Shown here: positions 1 through 6,725 of the stretch, piece by piece
Layout of the letters: every line of letters starts with the position of its first letter
Position numbering within the stretch: position 1 is the first letter of the stretch
Assembly (NCBI GenBank): GCA_958346165.1
Contig: CATVQO010000031.1
Span: forward strand, 1-12,813
Length of the DNA stretch: 12,813 nucleotides
DNA from: an uncultured Collinsella sp.
GTDB taxonomy: Bacteria > Actinomycetota > Coriobacteriia > Coriobacteriales > Coriobacteriaceae
Direction of reading: 5' to 3'
Notes under the pieces: generated by a model
What the model was told of the DNA's origin: nothing
Databases searched by the model: none
Seen by the model: the letters and a program-made list of their open reading frames with translations, nothing else
Translations under genes and position numbers: made by a program

Positions 1-20
1 AGCCGCGGGAGCCGGGCGGC

Positions 21-115
21 GCATATGAACTTTATCGCGAGTTCCGCACGCAAAGGAAAGCACTTAATGTGCTTTCCGTCTTGCGCAGGACTGTAGAGCA
101 GGAAACTTCATATGC
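21..115. repeat. 95-base imperfect inverted repeat (long hairpin)
   Basis: The ends form an exact 9-base inverted repeat, GCATATGAA at 21-29 and TTCATATGC at 107-115. Nested pairs continue inward: 31-33 with 103-105, 43-45 with 88-90, CGCAA 49-53 with TTGCG 81-85, and a perfect 9-base-pair tip, 55-63 with 69-77, around a 5-base loop. The whole element can fold into one long hairpin on either strand. No reading frame fits it, and no U-run follows the tip stem, so it is not a typical terminator. It lies beyond the pnp terminator, next to an unseen gene to the left. It could be a palindromic extragenic repeat, a small MITE-like element or a structured RNA; the sequence alone does not decide. Confidence 0.6.
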
Positions 116-130
116 GGCCCTCCCGGGCGC

Positions 131-164
131 AAGCAAAAGGGCGACCCCCTTAGGAGTCGCCCTT
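131..164 (-). terminator. Rho-independent terminator after pnp
   Basis: On the minus strand a 9-base-pair stem (164-156 pairing with 145-137), extended by two more pairs past one mismatch, closes a short loop. It is followed by TTTTGCTT when the last A-U pairs of the stem are included. It begins 23 bases after the pnp stop codon, as expected for the end of this transcription unit. Confidence 0.8.
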
Positions 165-187
165 GTTGAGCTGCTTATGTTTAGCTG

Positions 188-2434
188 TTACTCGGCGTCG
201 TGGTGACGGCGGGGCTTGCGGCCTCCGTTGTCACCGGGACGGCGCGGACGGTCGCTGCGCTCGGAGCGCTCGCGACGCGGACGCTCACGGCGCTGGAAGT
301 GCTCGCCGTCGCCCTCAGAGGCACCCTCGGCGCGAGCCGGGGCCTCGGGCTTGTCAAGACGATCGAGCGAGATCTTGCCGCGATCGTCGACCTCGATGAC
401 GACGACCTTGACCTCGTCGCCCACGTTGAGGACGTCCTCGACCTTCTCCACGCGACCCTTGGCAACGCGGGAGATGTGCAGCAGGCCGTCCTTGCCGGGC
501 AGCAGGTTGACGAAGGCGCCGAAGGGCTGGATGGAGACCACGCGACCCGTGTACTCCTCGCCCGGCTCGGGAACCTTGATGATGAGCTTGATGCGCTCGA
601 CGGCCTGGTCCACGGACTCGCCGGTGCCGCCGACAAAGACGGTGCCGTCCTCCTGGATGTCGACCGAAGCGCCGGTCTCGTCCTGAATACCGCGGATGAC
701 CTTACCGCCGGAACCGATGACGTCGCGGATCTTGTCGGTCGGGACCTGGATGGAGACGATGCGCGGAGCGGTGCTGCGCGTGGTGTGGCGCGGCTCGGGG
801 ATCACATCGAGCATCTTCTGCAGGATGAAGGCGCGACCCTCCTTGGCCTGCTGCAGGGCGCGGGCCAGGATGTCAAAGGTGAGGCCGGTGGCCTTGTTGT
901 CCATCTGCAGAGCGGTGATGCCCTCGGTGGTGCCGGTGACCTTAAAGTCCATGTCGCCCAGGAAGTCCTCGAGACCCTGGATGTCGGACAGGACCACGGT
1001 CTTGCCCTCCTCCTGGATCAGACCCATGGCGATACCGGAGACCGGGCGCTTAATGGGCACGCCGCCGTCCATAAGGGCGAGCGTGGAACCGCAGGTCGAA
1101 GCCATCGAAGACGAACCGTTGGACTCCATGACCTCGGAGACGACGCGGATGGCGTAGGGGAACTCGTTCTCGTCGGGGAGCACCGGAAGCAGAGCGCGCT
1201 CGGCCAGGTTGCCATGGCCGATCTCGCGGCGCTTGGGGCTGCCCATGCGGCCGGTCTCGCCGGTGCAGAACGGCGGGAAGTTGTAGTGGTGCATGTAGCG
1301 CTTGCCCTCGGTGGGCTCGATGGTATCCAGACGCTGGCCCTCGTTGAGCATGCCGAGCGACAGGACGGAGAGCACCTGGGTCTGGCCGCGCTGGAACAGG
1401 CCGGAGCCATGAACGAGCGGCAGGTAGTTGTCCTTCACCATGATGGGGCGGATCTCGTCGGCAGCACGGCCGTCGACGCGCTCGCCAGTCTCGACGACCA
1501 TGGTGCGCATGGCCTTCTTCTCGAGCTTCTTGAGCGCCACGGGGATCTCGCGCTCCCAAGCGGCCTGCTCCTCCTCGGTGAACTCGGCACGGATGGACTC
1601 CTTCAGAGCCTCGACCTTGCCGATACGGGAGAGCTTGTCGGCGTCGCGCAAGGCAGCAGCCATCTCGTCGTAGTGGGCGAAGATGCGCTCCTGGACCTCC
1701 TCGACGGGCTGGTCGAGCGGGTACTCCTTCTTGACGATGGTGCCGTTGACCTGCTCCCACTCGGCGACGAACTCGTCCTGGGCCTGGCAGAAGGCAGCGA
1801 GAGCCTCCTGGCCAAACTTCATGGCGGCGAGCATGTCGTCCTCGGAGATCTCCTCGGCGCCGGCCTCGACCATCGAGATGAAGTCGGCAGAGCCGCCCAG
1901 CTCCAGGTCCAGGTCGGAGTTCTCGCGCTCCTCATAGGTGGGGTTGACGATAAACTCGCCGGTCTCCACGTTGCGACCGATGCGCACGCAGGCAAGCGGG
2001 CCCTCGAAGGGCACGCCGCCGAGCGTCATGGCCAGGGATGCACCCATAACGTTGATGACGTCGAAGGGGTTGACCTGGTCGGCGACGAGCGAGGTGGCGA
2101 CGATGTGTACCTCGTTACGGAAGCCGTCCGGGAAGCTCGGGCGAATCGGACGGTCGATCATGCGCGCGGTGAGCGTGGCCTTCTCGCTGGGACGGCCCTC
2201 ACGCTTGAGGTAGCCACCCGGAATGCGGCCGGCGGCGTACATCTTCTCGTTGAAGTCGACGGTCAGCGGGAAGAAGTCGTAATTCTTGCGCTCCTTGGAG
2301 ACGACCACGGTGTCGAGCATCGTGGTGTCGCCCTGCTTGACCAGACAAGCGCCGGTGGCCTGCTTGGCAAGCTCGCCGGACTCGAAGGTGTAGGTCTTGC
2401 CGTACAGCTCAAAGGTCTTGGATACGAGTGTCAT
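188..2434 (-). CDS. pnp: Polynucleotide phosphorylase (PNPase)
   Basis: PNPase is a phosphorolytic 3'-to-5' exoribonuclease of the cytoplasm. It acts as a trimer in mRNA decay and RNA quality control. The 748-residue protein has the full family layout. A first RNase PH domain (about 12-145) carries the family stretch FFPLTVDFNEKMYAAGRIPG near 54-73. An alpha-helical linker follows, then a second RNase PH domain (about 325-545). The conserved Asp cluster at 484-496, ending LGDMDF, fits the metal-binding active site. A KH domain has GSGG at 574-577, and an S1 domain spans about 626-694. The tail after 700 is rich in Arg and longer than in E. coli PNPase (711 residues in total). Start ATG at 2434 has AAAGGAG four bases upstream. 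It follows rpsO across a terminator, as in many bacteria. Confidence 0.97.
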   Translation of the reverse strand: MTLVSKTFELYGKTYTFESGELAKQATGACLVKQGDTTMLDTVVVSKERKNYDFFPLTVDFNEKMYAAGRIPGGYLKREGRPSEKATLTARMIDRPIRPSFPDGFRNEVHIVATSLVADQVNPFDVINVMGASLAMTLGGVPFEGPLACVRIGRNVETGEFIVNPTYEERENSDLDLELGGSADFISMVEAGAEEISEDDMLAAMKFGQEALAAFCQAQDEFVAEWEQVNGTIVKKEYPLDQPVEEVQERIFAHYDEMAAALRDADKLSRIGKVEALKESIRAEFTEEEQAAWEREIPVALKKLEKKAMRTMVVETGERVDGRAADEIRPIMVKDNYLPLVHGSGLFQRGQTQVLSVLSLGMLNEGQRLDTIEPTEGKRYMHHYNFPPFCTGETGRMGSPKRREIGHGNLAERALLPVLPDENEFPYAIRVVSEVMESNGSSSMASTCGSTLALMDGGVPIKRPVSGIAMGLIQEEGKTVVLSDIQGLEDFLGDMDFKVTGTTEGITALQMDNKATGLTFDILARALQQAKEGRAFILQKMLDVIPEPRHTTRSTAPRIVSIQVPTDKIRDVIGSGGKVIRGIQDETGASVDIQEDGTVFVGGTGESVDQAVERIKLIIKVPEPGEEYTGRVVSIQPFGAFVNLLPGKDGLLHISRVAKGRVEKVEDVLNVGDEVKVVVIEVDDRGKISLDRLDKPEAPARAEGASEGDGEHFQRRERPRRERSERSDRPRRPGDNGGRKPRRHHDAE

Positions 2435-2534
2435 TGTTCTCCTTTACCCCACAGGCCCCTTGCCTGCGGGCTTCTCATGTGACGCAGGCCCCCTGCCCCC
2501 GCCACGCTTCAGAGCGTGATTGTTCACGCCCTTA
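2435..2534 (-). promoter_or_regulatory. Structured pnp 5' leader with competing hairpins
   Basis: This 100-base stretch lies between the rpsO terminator and pnp. Read as minus-strand RNA, GCGUGA (2529-2524) can pair with UCACGC (2519-2514). Alternatively CACGCU (2518-2513) can pair with AGCGUG (2508-2503); the two hairpins share bases and exclude each other. Nearer the gene, GCCUGCG (2489-2483) pairs with CGCAGGC (2468-2462), and CAGGC (2466-2462) can instead pair with GCCUG (2456-2452) just before the ribosome binding site. PNPase represses its own leader in E. coli; whether this leader does the same is inference. I found no convincing -35/-10 pair here, so pnp may depend on readthrough or an unrecognised promoter. 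Confidence 0.4.
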
Positions 2535-2569
2535 CACAAAAAGAGCGCCCCGCTGCGCAGGACGCTCTT
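2535..2569 (-). terminator. Rho-independent terminator between rpsO and pnp
   Basis: On the minus strand AAGAGCG (2569-2563) pairs with CGCTCTT (2547-2541). The stem extends past a mismatch through further G-C pairs to a small loop, and TTTTTGTGT follows with the last stem Ts included. It starts 15 bases after the rpsO stop. It would end or attenuate rpsO transcripts before pnp. Confidence 0.75.
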
Positions 2570-2583
2570 AGCATGTACAAATC

Positions 2584-2862
2584 CTACTGGATGTTGTCGC
2601 GGATGCCCAGAGCCTTGATGAGCTCACGGTACTCGACGATGTCGTTCTTCTTGATGTAGGAGAGAAGACGACGACGACGGCCGACGAGCATGAGCAGGCC
2701 ACGACGGGTGTGGAAGTCCTTCTGGTGGGACTTCATGTGCTCGGTCAGCTCCTTGATGCGCTCGGACAGGATGGCGACCTGAACCTTGGGGTTGCCGGTG
2801 TCGACCGGGGTGTTACCGAACTGGGCAGTCAGCTCAGCCTTGCGCTCTTTGGAAACAGTCAT
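2584..2862 (-). CDS. rpsO: 30S ribosomal protein S15
   Basis: S15 is a primary 16S rRNA-binding protein that nucleates assembly of the 30S platform. The product has 92 residues, close to the usual 89. It shows the family pattern: an N-terminal helix with GNPKVQVAILSERIKELTEH (about 23-42), the HxxDFHTRRGL segment near 45-56, the basic LVGRRRRLLSYIKK segment near 59-72, and an ending close to YRELIKALGIR. The ATG at 2862 has AAAGGTGA four bases upstream. The gene sits in a 138-base gap after recO, with its own candidate promoter and a folded leader, and is followed by a terminator. This suggests at least partly independent expression. Confidence 0.97.
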   Translation of the reverse strand: MTVSKERKAELTAQFGNTPVDTGNPKVQVAILSERIKELTEHMKSHQKDFHTRRGLLMLVGRRRRLLSYIKKNDIVEYRELIKALGIRDNIQ

Positions 2863-2882
2863 TGTTTCACCTTTCGTTTAAC

Positions 2883-2951
2883 GTCGCCCACGGGCGACTC
2901 GATTCGCCTCGGACTGGGAAGCCGCCGGTGGAGCGAGCAACCAAGATCGAG
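2883..2951 (-). promoter_or_regulatory. Candidate S15-responsive rpsO leader RNA
   Basis: Read as minus-strand RNA, CUCGAU (2951-2946) pairs with AUCGAG (2903-2898). Inside it, UCGCUC (2936-2931) pairs with GAG-G-CGA (2910-2904), with one bulged G. A tip hairpin, GGCU (2923-2920) with AGUC (2915-2912), contains a G-U pair beside G-C pairs. Immediately downstream, GUCGCCC-type bases at 2898-2892 pair with 2889-2883, about nine bases before the Shine-Dalgarno site; this hairpin shares base 2898 with the long stem. S15 represses its own mRNA through structured leaders in several bacterial groups, and its rRNA target contains a G-U/G-C motif. Assigning this leader to that class is inference from position and foldability. 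Confidence 0.4.
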
Positions 2952-2967
2952 GTACCAACAGGCCGAT

Positions 2968-2976
2968 ATGTTACCA
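2968..2976 (-). promoter_or_regulatory. Possible extended -10 promoter for rpsO
   Basis: The minus strand reads TGGTAACAT, an extended -10 element (TGn followed by a 4-of-6 match to TATAAT). It lies about 106 bases before the rpsO start and just upstream of the foldable leader. No good -35 hexamer is found 17 bases upstream, so the call is weak. Confidence 0.25.
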
Positions 2977-3000
2977 CAAGCAGCCCGCCCCTGCGCATCA

Positions 3001-3750
3001 TCACCGACCCAACATGAATTCCATCGCACGGAGGCGCTGATCGGTGTGCGTCGCAGCCCAAACATGCGAAAGCCCGAGCAAGAATGCCGCCGTATGCGGG
3101 TCGATTCGCTCGGCCATGAGCGCATCGAAGGTCATGGACATGAGGGCGCGAAGCCATGCGACCTCACCAGTCGATACCAGCTCGGCACCCGGAACGCTCG
3201 ACGCGCACGATCCGCACATGAGCCCGCCCGCCTGTGGTGAAAAATACGACAGCATGGGGTCTCCGCACAGCACGCAGGCCGAAAAATCTGGTCGATAGCC
3301 AACGTGCGACAGCAGCTTAAAGACATATGCCGCCACAAGTAAATCCATATGCGCAGCGTCGAGCCCGCTGCCGACCAGGGTAAGCGCCCGTTGCGTAATG
3401 GCAAAGGTAAACGGGTCCTCGGCGTCCTCGAACGAGCACACGCGTGCGACCTCGGCGATCGCGCTTGCGGCGCAAGTCGTCTCGTAATCGGGCGCAGCGC
3501 CGAGCGGCGCCTCCATAAGCTCGGCCTGGGAAACCACGTCGAGTGACCGTCCATGCGCAAGCAGCATATCAACGGTACAGAACAGCTCGCAGCGCGCCGC
3601 CAACCGCCCGCCGGGCTTACGCGCACCCTTTGCCACGGCACGAACCTGTCGACCCCGCTCGTCAAGCATCGTCAGGATCAGGTCCGTCTCTTTGAGCTTC
3701 GTCTTATCGAGGACGAGCACCTTCGTGCGATATGTCCGGGAGCCTGCCAT
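3001..3750 (-). CDS. recO: DNA repair protein RecO
   Basis: RecO works with RecR, and in many bacteria RecF, to load RecA on SSB-coated single-stranded DNA during gap repair. It also anneals complementary strands. The 249-residue length is typical. The N-terminal OB-fold region (about 1-80) begins RTYRTKVLVLDKTKLKETD and includes the basic AKGARKPGGRL. The C-terminal helical domain carries a zinc-finger pattern with C159, C162, C179 and C182 (CVLCG and CGSC). The ATG at 3750 is 15 bases after the era stop. The only Shine-Dalgarno-like sequence, AAGGA, is 10 bases upstream and abuts the era stop, so coupling to era translation is likely. The stop is TGA. No terminator is seen after it, so some transcripts may continue into rpsO. 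Confidence 0.93.
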   Translation of the reverse strand: MAGSRTYRTKVLVLDKTKLKETDLILTMLDERGRQVRAVAKGARKPGGRLAARCELFCTVDMLLAHGRSLDVVSQAELMEAPLGAAPDYETTCAASAIAEVARVCSFEDAEDPFTFAITQRALTLVGSGLDAAHMDLLVAAYVFKLLSHVGYRPDFSACVLCGDPMLSYFSPQAGGLMCGSCASSVPGAELVSTGEVAWLRALMSMTFDALMAERIDPHTAAFLLGLSHVWAATHTDQRLRAMEFMLGR

Positions 3751-3765
3751 GCGCGCCGCGCGTCC

Positions 3766-4833
3766 TTAGTCCTCGGCGTTGTAGCCAAAGCGGCGAATCT
3801 GGGCCTCGTCGTCACGCCAGCCGGCCTTGACCTTCACGTCCAGCTCCAAAAAGACCTGCGTGCCAAAGATGCGCTCAAGATCGCGGCGGGCGTCGATACC
3901 GATATGCTTGATCATCTCGCCGCCCTTGCCGATGATGATGCCCTTTTGGCCCTCACGCTCGACGTAAATGGTGGCGTGCACGCGCAGCACCTTCTTGGTC
4001 TGCTCGAGCGCATCGCAGATCACGCCAACGGAGTGCGGGATCTCATCACGGGTGCGGCGCAAGACCTTCTCGCGCACAAACTCGGCAACGAGTGTCTCGT
4101 CGGAAGCGTCGGTACCCATGTCCTCGGGGAACCAACGCGGGCCCTCGGGCAAAAAGTGCGCAACGGTCTCAATGAAGGCATCGACGTTGAAGTTCTTGAC
4201 CGACGACGTCACGATCTCGTCGTCATAGTCCATGAGCTCGTGGGCGGCCTTAAGCTGCTCCATGACCTGTGTGGGGTCGGCCTCATCGGCCTTGGTGAGC
4301 ACCAGGACCTTCTTGCAACGAGCGCATCTGACACGCTCGGCAACCCAGGCGTCTCCCCTGCCGATGGGCTTGGTGGCATCAACCAAAAACGCGACGACGT
4401 CGACATCGTTCAACTCGAACAGTGCGCTCTTGTTGAGCTCGGACCCCAGGCCGTCCTTGGGCTTATGAATACCCGGGGTATCGACAAAGACCAGCTGGTA
4501 GCCGGGACGGTTGACGACGGCGCGCATGCGACGGCGGGTCGTCTGTGCCACCGGCGAGGTGATGGCGACCTTTTTGCCATAGCAGGCGTTGAGCAGCGTG
4601 GACTTGCCGGCGTTGGGGCGTCCGACCAGGGCCACGAAGCCGCTGCGAAAACCGGGCTCCACGTCACCAAAGCCCATAGAACCGTCGTCCTCGTCGCACA
4701 GGGCGTCGAGCTCCTCATCGCTCATGCCCTCAAACGGGTCGAACTCCACGACTTCCTCGAGCTCCTCGGTATCCACCGCGTCCAGGGACTCGTCGTCCAA
4801 AATCTCATCGGTAGGCTGCATATTGTCGGACAT
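3766..4833 (-). CDS. era: GTPase Era with an acidic N-terminal extension
   Basis: Era is an essential GTPase that binds the 3' end of 16S rRNA and checks 30S maturation. G1 is GRPNAGKS (71-78), the switch I region is TTRRR (98-102), G3 is DTPG (118-121), and G4 reads TKAD (180-183) in place of the usual NKxD. The C-terminal KH domain carries GKGGEMIK (302-309). At 355 residues it is about 55 longer than typical Era. The extra part is N-terminal: residues 1-60 hold 25 Asp or Glu and no Lys or Arg. The start is well supported, with AAAGGGA five bases before ATG, directly after the dgkA stop. M5 is an alternative but would not remove the extension. The neighbours dgkA and ybeY are the usual Era context. 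Confidence 0.96.
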   Translation of the reverse strand: MSDNMQPTDEILDDESLDAVDTEELEEVVEFDPFEGMSDEELDALCDEDDGSMGFGDVEPGFRSGFVALVGRPNAGKSTLLNACYGKKVAITSPVAQTTRRRMRAVVNRPGYQLVFVDTPGIHKPKDGLGSELNKSALFELNDVDVVAFLVDATKPIGRGDAWVAERVRCARCKKVLVLTKADEADPTQVMEQLKAAHELMDYDDEIVTSSVKNFNVDAFIETVAHFLPEGPRWFPEDMGTDASDETLVAEFVREKVLRRTRDEIPHSVGVICDALEQTKKVLRVHATIYVEREGQKGIIIGKGGEMIKHIGIDARRDLERIFGTQVFLELDVKVKAGWRDDEAQIRRFGYNAED

Positions 4834-4845
4834 GGGAATCCCTTT

Positions 4846-5223
4846 CTAAATAAAGCCGAGCGCGTGGGCAAATACCAGCACGCCCACAATCGCGGCAGTG
4901 ATGGAAAGAACGTATACAGAGGCGGCGGCGATGTCCTTCGCACGCTTGGCCAGCGGATGGAGCTCCTGGGTCGCCAGGTCGACGATGGCCTCCATAGCGG
5001 TGTTGCACAGCTCGCCGTGAATCACCAAGCCACAACAGATGATAATCGTGGCCCACTCGGCAATGTCGAGGCCCACGATACAGCCGGCAATGACGGTGCA
5101 CACGCCCGCAACGAGCATGACCTTAATGTTGCGCTCGGTCTTGACGGCGGTGACGAAGCCCTCCATGGCGTAGGAAAACGACTTAAAGAAGGACGGATGG
5201 TCCTTGTTCGATCCGGGAATCAT
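4846..5223 (-). CDS. dgkA: Diacylglycerol/undecaprenol kinase family membrane protein
   Basis: This small integral membrane kinase phosphorylates diacylglycerol or, in many Gram-positive relatives, undecaprenol, feeding lipid carrier and phospholipid recycling. The 125-residue length matches the family. Three hydrophobic helices are visible at about 33-50, 56-72 and 101-122. The signature around ELCNTAMEAIVDL gives E71, N74 and E78, which line up with the catalytic E69, N72 and E76 of E. coli DgkA. It is followed by HPLAKRAKDIAAASV. The substrate cannot be decided from sequence; undecaprenol is plausible from relatives. The ATG at 5223 has AGGAG six bases upstream, overlapping the ybeY stop codon, so the two genes are coupled. 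Confidence 0.92.
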   Translation of the reverse strand: MIPGSNKDHPSFFKSFSYAMEGFVTAVKTERNIKVMLVAGVCTVIAGCIVGLDIAEWATIIICCGLVIHGELCNTAMEAIVDLATQELHPLAKRAKDIAAASVYVLSITAAIVGVLVFAHALGFI

Positions 5224-5232
5224 AGACGGCTC

Positions 5233-5742
5233 CTAGTCGTGGGCGTGGTTGGTGATGGGGCCGACGTGGACTAGCTTAGGGTCCTCGCCGCGCTCGAGCG
5301 ACAGATCGCGCAGGATGGCGTCCTCGCGGGCCTCCATGACCTCGGCCTCGTCGTCCTCGATGTGGTCATAGCCCAGCAGGTGCAGCATTCCGTGTACGAG
5401 CATCAGACGGCACTCGTCAGCGGGGCTATTGCCAAAACCGGGGGCCTGACGGGCAATAACCTGCGGGGCCAAGATAATATCGCCGAGCTCGAGCGTCTCA
5501 TCGGCGGGAATGTCATCGTCAAAGGCCGAATCGCACTCAAACGAGAGCACATCGGTGGTGCGGTCGATACCGCGCCACTCGTGGTTGAGCTCGTGCATCT
5601 CGTCCTCGTCGACATACGAAAGGGAAATCTCGACTTCACGCTCAACGCCCTCGGCGGCAAGCACAACCTCGCAGATGTGCTCCACCTCCTGCGCGTCGAG
5701 CAGCGTATCGAGCTCGGCATCGTTGCTGATCAATACACTCAA
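5233..5742 (-). CDS. ybeY: Endoribonuclease YbeY (rRNA maturation factor)
   Basis: YbeY is a metal-dependent single-strand endoribonuclease involved in 16S rRNA 3'-end maturation and 70S ribosome quality control. The metal-binding signature HGMLHLLGYDH is at 117-127. The conserved LNxxWRGxDRTTDVLSF segment lies at about 52-68, and LGDI at 86-89. The length of 169 residues is normal. The start codon is TTG (5742-5740), overlapping the phoH stop TGA as TTGA. It is supported by a strong AAAGGAG (5754-5748) five bases upstream, inside the end of phoH. Adjacent era acts on the same part of 16S rRNA. Confidence 0.95.
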   Translation of the reverse strand: MSVLISNDAELDTLLDAQEVEHICEVVLAAEGVEREVEISLSYVDEDEMHELNHEWRGIDRTTDVLSFECDSAFDDDIPADETLELGDIILAPQVIARQAPGFGNSPADECRLMLVHGMLHLLGYDHIEDDEAEVMEAREDAILRDLSLERGEDPKLVHVGPITNHAHD

Positions 5743-6725
5743 CGGGACTCCTTTCGGTCACGTACGCGCTTCTCGCGCACATCATCATAAGTATCGTATG
5801 CCTCGACGATACGTCCCACCAAGGCATGGCGCACCACGTCGGGACGCTCGAGGTGCGAAAATGCGACATCATCGACACGGCCCAAAATCTTCTCGACATC
5901 CGCCAAGCCACCACGACGACCCACCAGGTCACGCTGGCTCAGGTCGCCGGTAATCACGAACTTGGAGTTGAAGCCCAGGCGCGTCAGGAACATCTTCATC
6001 TGCTCGGGCGTGGTATTTTGCGCCTCGTCGAGCACCACGAAGGCATCACTCAGCGTGCGGCCGCGCATGTAGGCAAGCGGGGCGATCTCGATCACGCCGC
6101 GCTCCATAAGCTCATCGGTGCGTTCGCGATCCATCATGTCAAAAAGGGCGTCGTAGAGCGGACGCATGTAGGGATCGATCTTTTCCTCGAGGGTACCGGG
6201 CAAAAAGCCCAGGTTCTCCCCCGCCTCGACAACCGGACGCGTCAAGATCAGACGGCCCACCTCGTGGCGCTTGAGCGCGGCAACGGCGAGCGCCATGGCC
6301 AGATAAGTCTTACCGGTGCCGGCAGGACCCAGGCCAAACGTGATGGTATGCGAGCGAATGGCATCCACATAGCGCTTTTGGCCGAGCGTTTTGGGGCGAA
6401 TGGCACGACCGCGATACGAAAGCAGCACGTCATCGCGAAGCGACGTAGCCTCGTGCTCACCGTCGCGCAGAACGGCCAGACAGCGCGAGACATCGTCGGC
6501 AGAAAGCGTGCGCCCGGCAGCAGCCTCACGAAAGGCATGTTCGAAAAAACGCGCCACGAGTTCGACCTCATCCGGGTCACCGCTCACGGCGATGCTATCG
6601 CCACGGGCGACCACATGGGCGCGAACCAAGTTCTCGAGTGCACGAAGGACGCCGTCGCCGGCGCCCAAAACGCGCGAGGGGTCGATACCCTCGGGAACGG
6701 TAAGTCTAATCTTCGAGGCTTCCAT
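5739..6725 (-). CDS. phoH: PhoH-family P-loop ATPase
   Basis: This cytoplasmic ATPase is of the PhoH family, thought to act in RNA metabolism though its substrate is not settled. With the chosen start it has 328 residues, the usual length. Walker A is GPAGTGKT at about 133-140, preceded by LGQKRYVDAIRSHTITFGLG. Walker B is VVLDEAQN at about 230-237, followed by family motifs such as TPEQMKMFLTRLG and VITGDLSQRDL. The frame is open to 6830, but that would overlap mtaB by 125 bases. ATG 6725 has AGGGAGG (6735-6729) three bases upstream and begins MEASKIRLTVPEG, which fits the family. Even so it overlaps the end of mtaB by 20 bases. Its own 3' end holds the ybeY ribosome binding site. Confidence 0.95.
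   Translation of the reverse strand: MEASKIRLTVPEGIDPSRVLGAGDGVLRALENLVRAHVVARGDSIAVSGDPDEVELVARFFEHAFREAAAGRTLSADDVSRCLAVLRDGEHEATSLRDDVLLSYRGRAIRPKTLGQKRYVDAIRSHTITFGLGPAGTGKTYLAMALAVAALKRHEVGRLILTRPVVEAGENLGFLPGTLEEKIDPYMRPLYDALFDMMDRERTDELMERGVIEIAPLAYMRGRTLSDAFVVLDEAQNTTPEQMKMFLTRLGFNSKFVITGDLSQRDLVGRRGGLADVEKILGRVDDVAFSHLERPDVVRHALVGRIVEAYDTYDDVREKRVRDRKESR

Noticed and set aside
55..77. Tip hairpin as a Rho-independent terminator
   Set aside because: The stem is perfect but lacks a U-run on either strand, and a better terminator for pnp already exists at 131-164.
200..2482. A 760-codon open frame on the plus strand across pnp
   Set aside because: It mirrors pnp on the opposite strand, its Leu/Asp/Gly/Val-rich translation resembles no protein family, and pnp has complete catalytic, KH and S1 motifs. 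Stop-free antisense frames are common in GC-rich genes.
3553..5274. A 573-codon plus-strand open frame across recO, era and dgkA
   Set aside because: It crosses three well-supported genes and their junctions, shows no recognisable domain, and is explained by codon bias on the coding strand.
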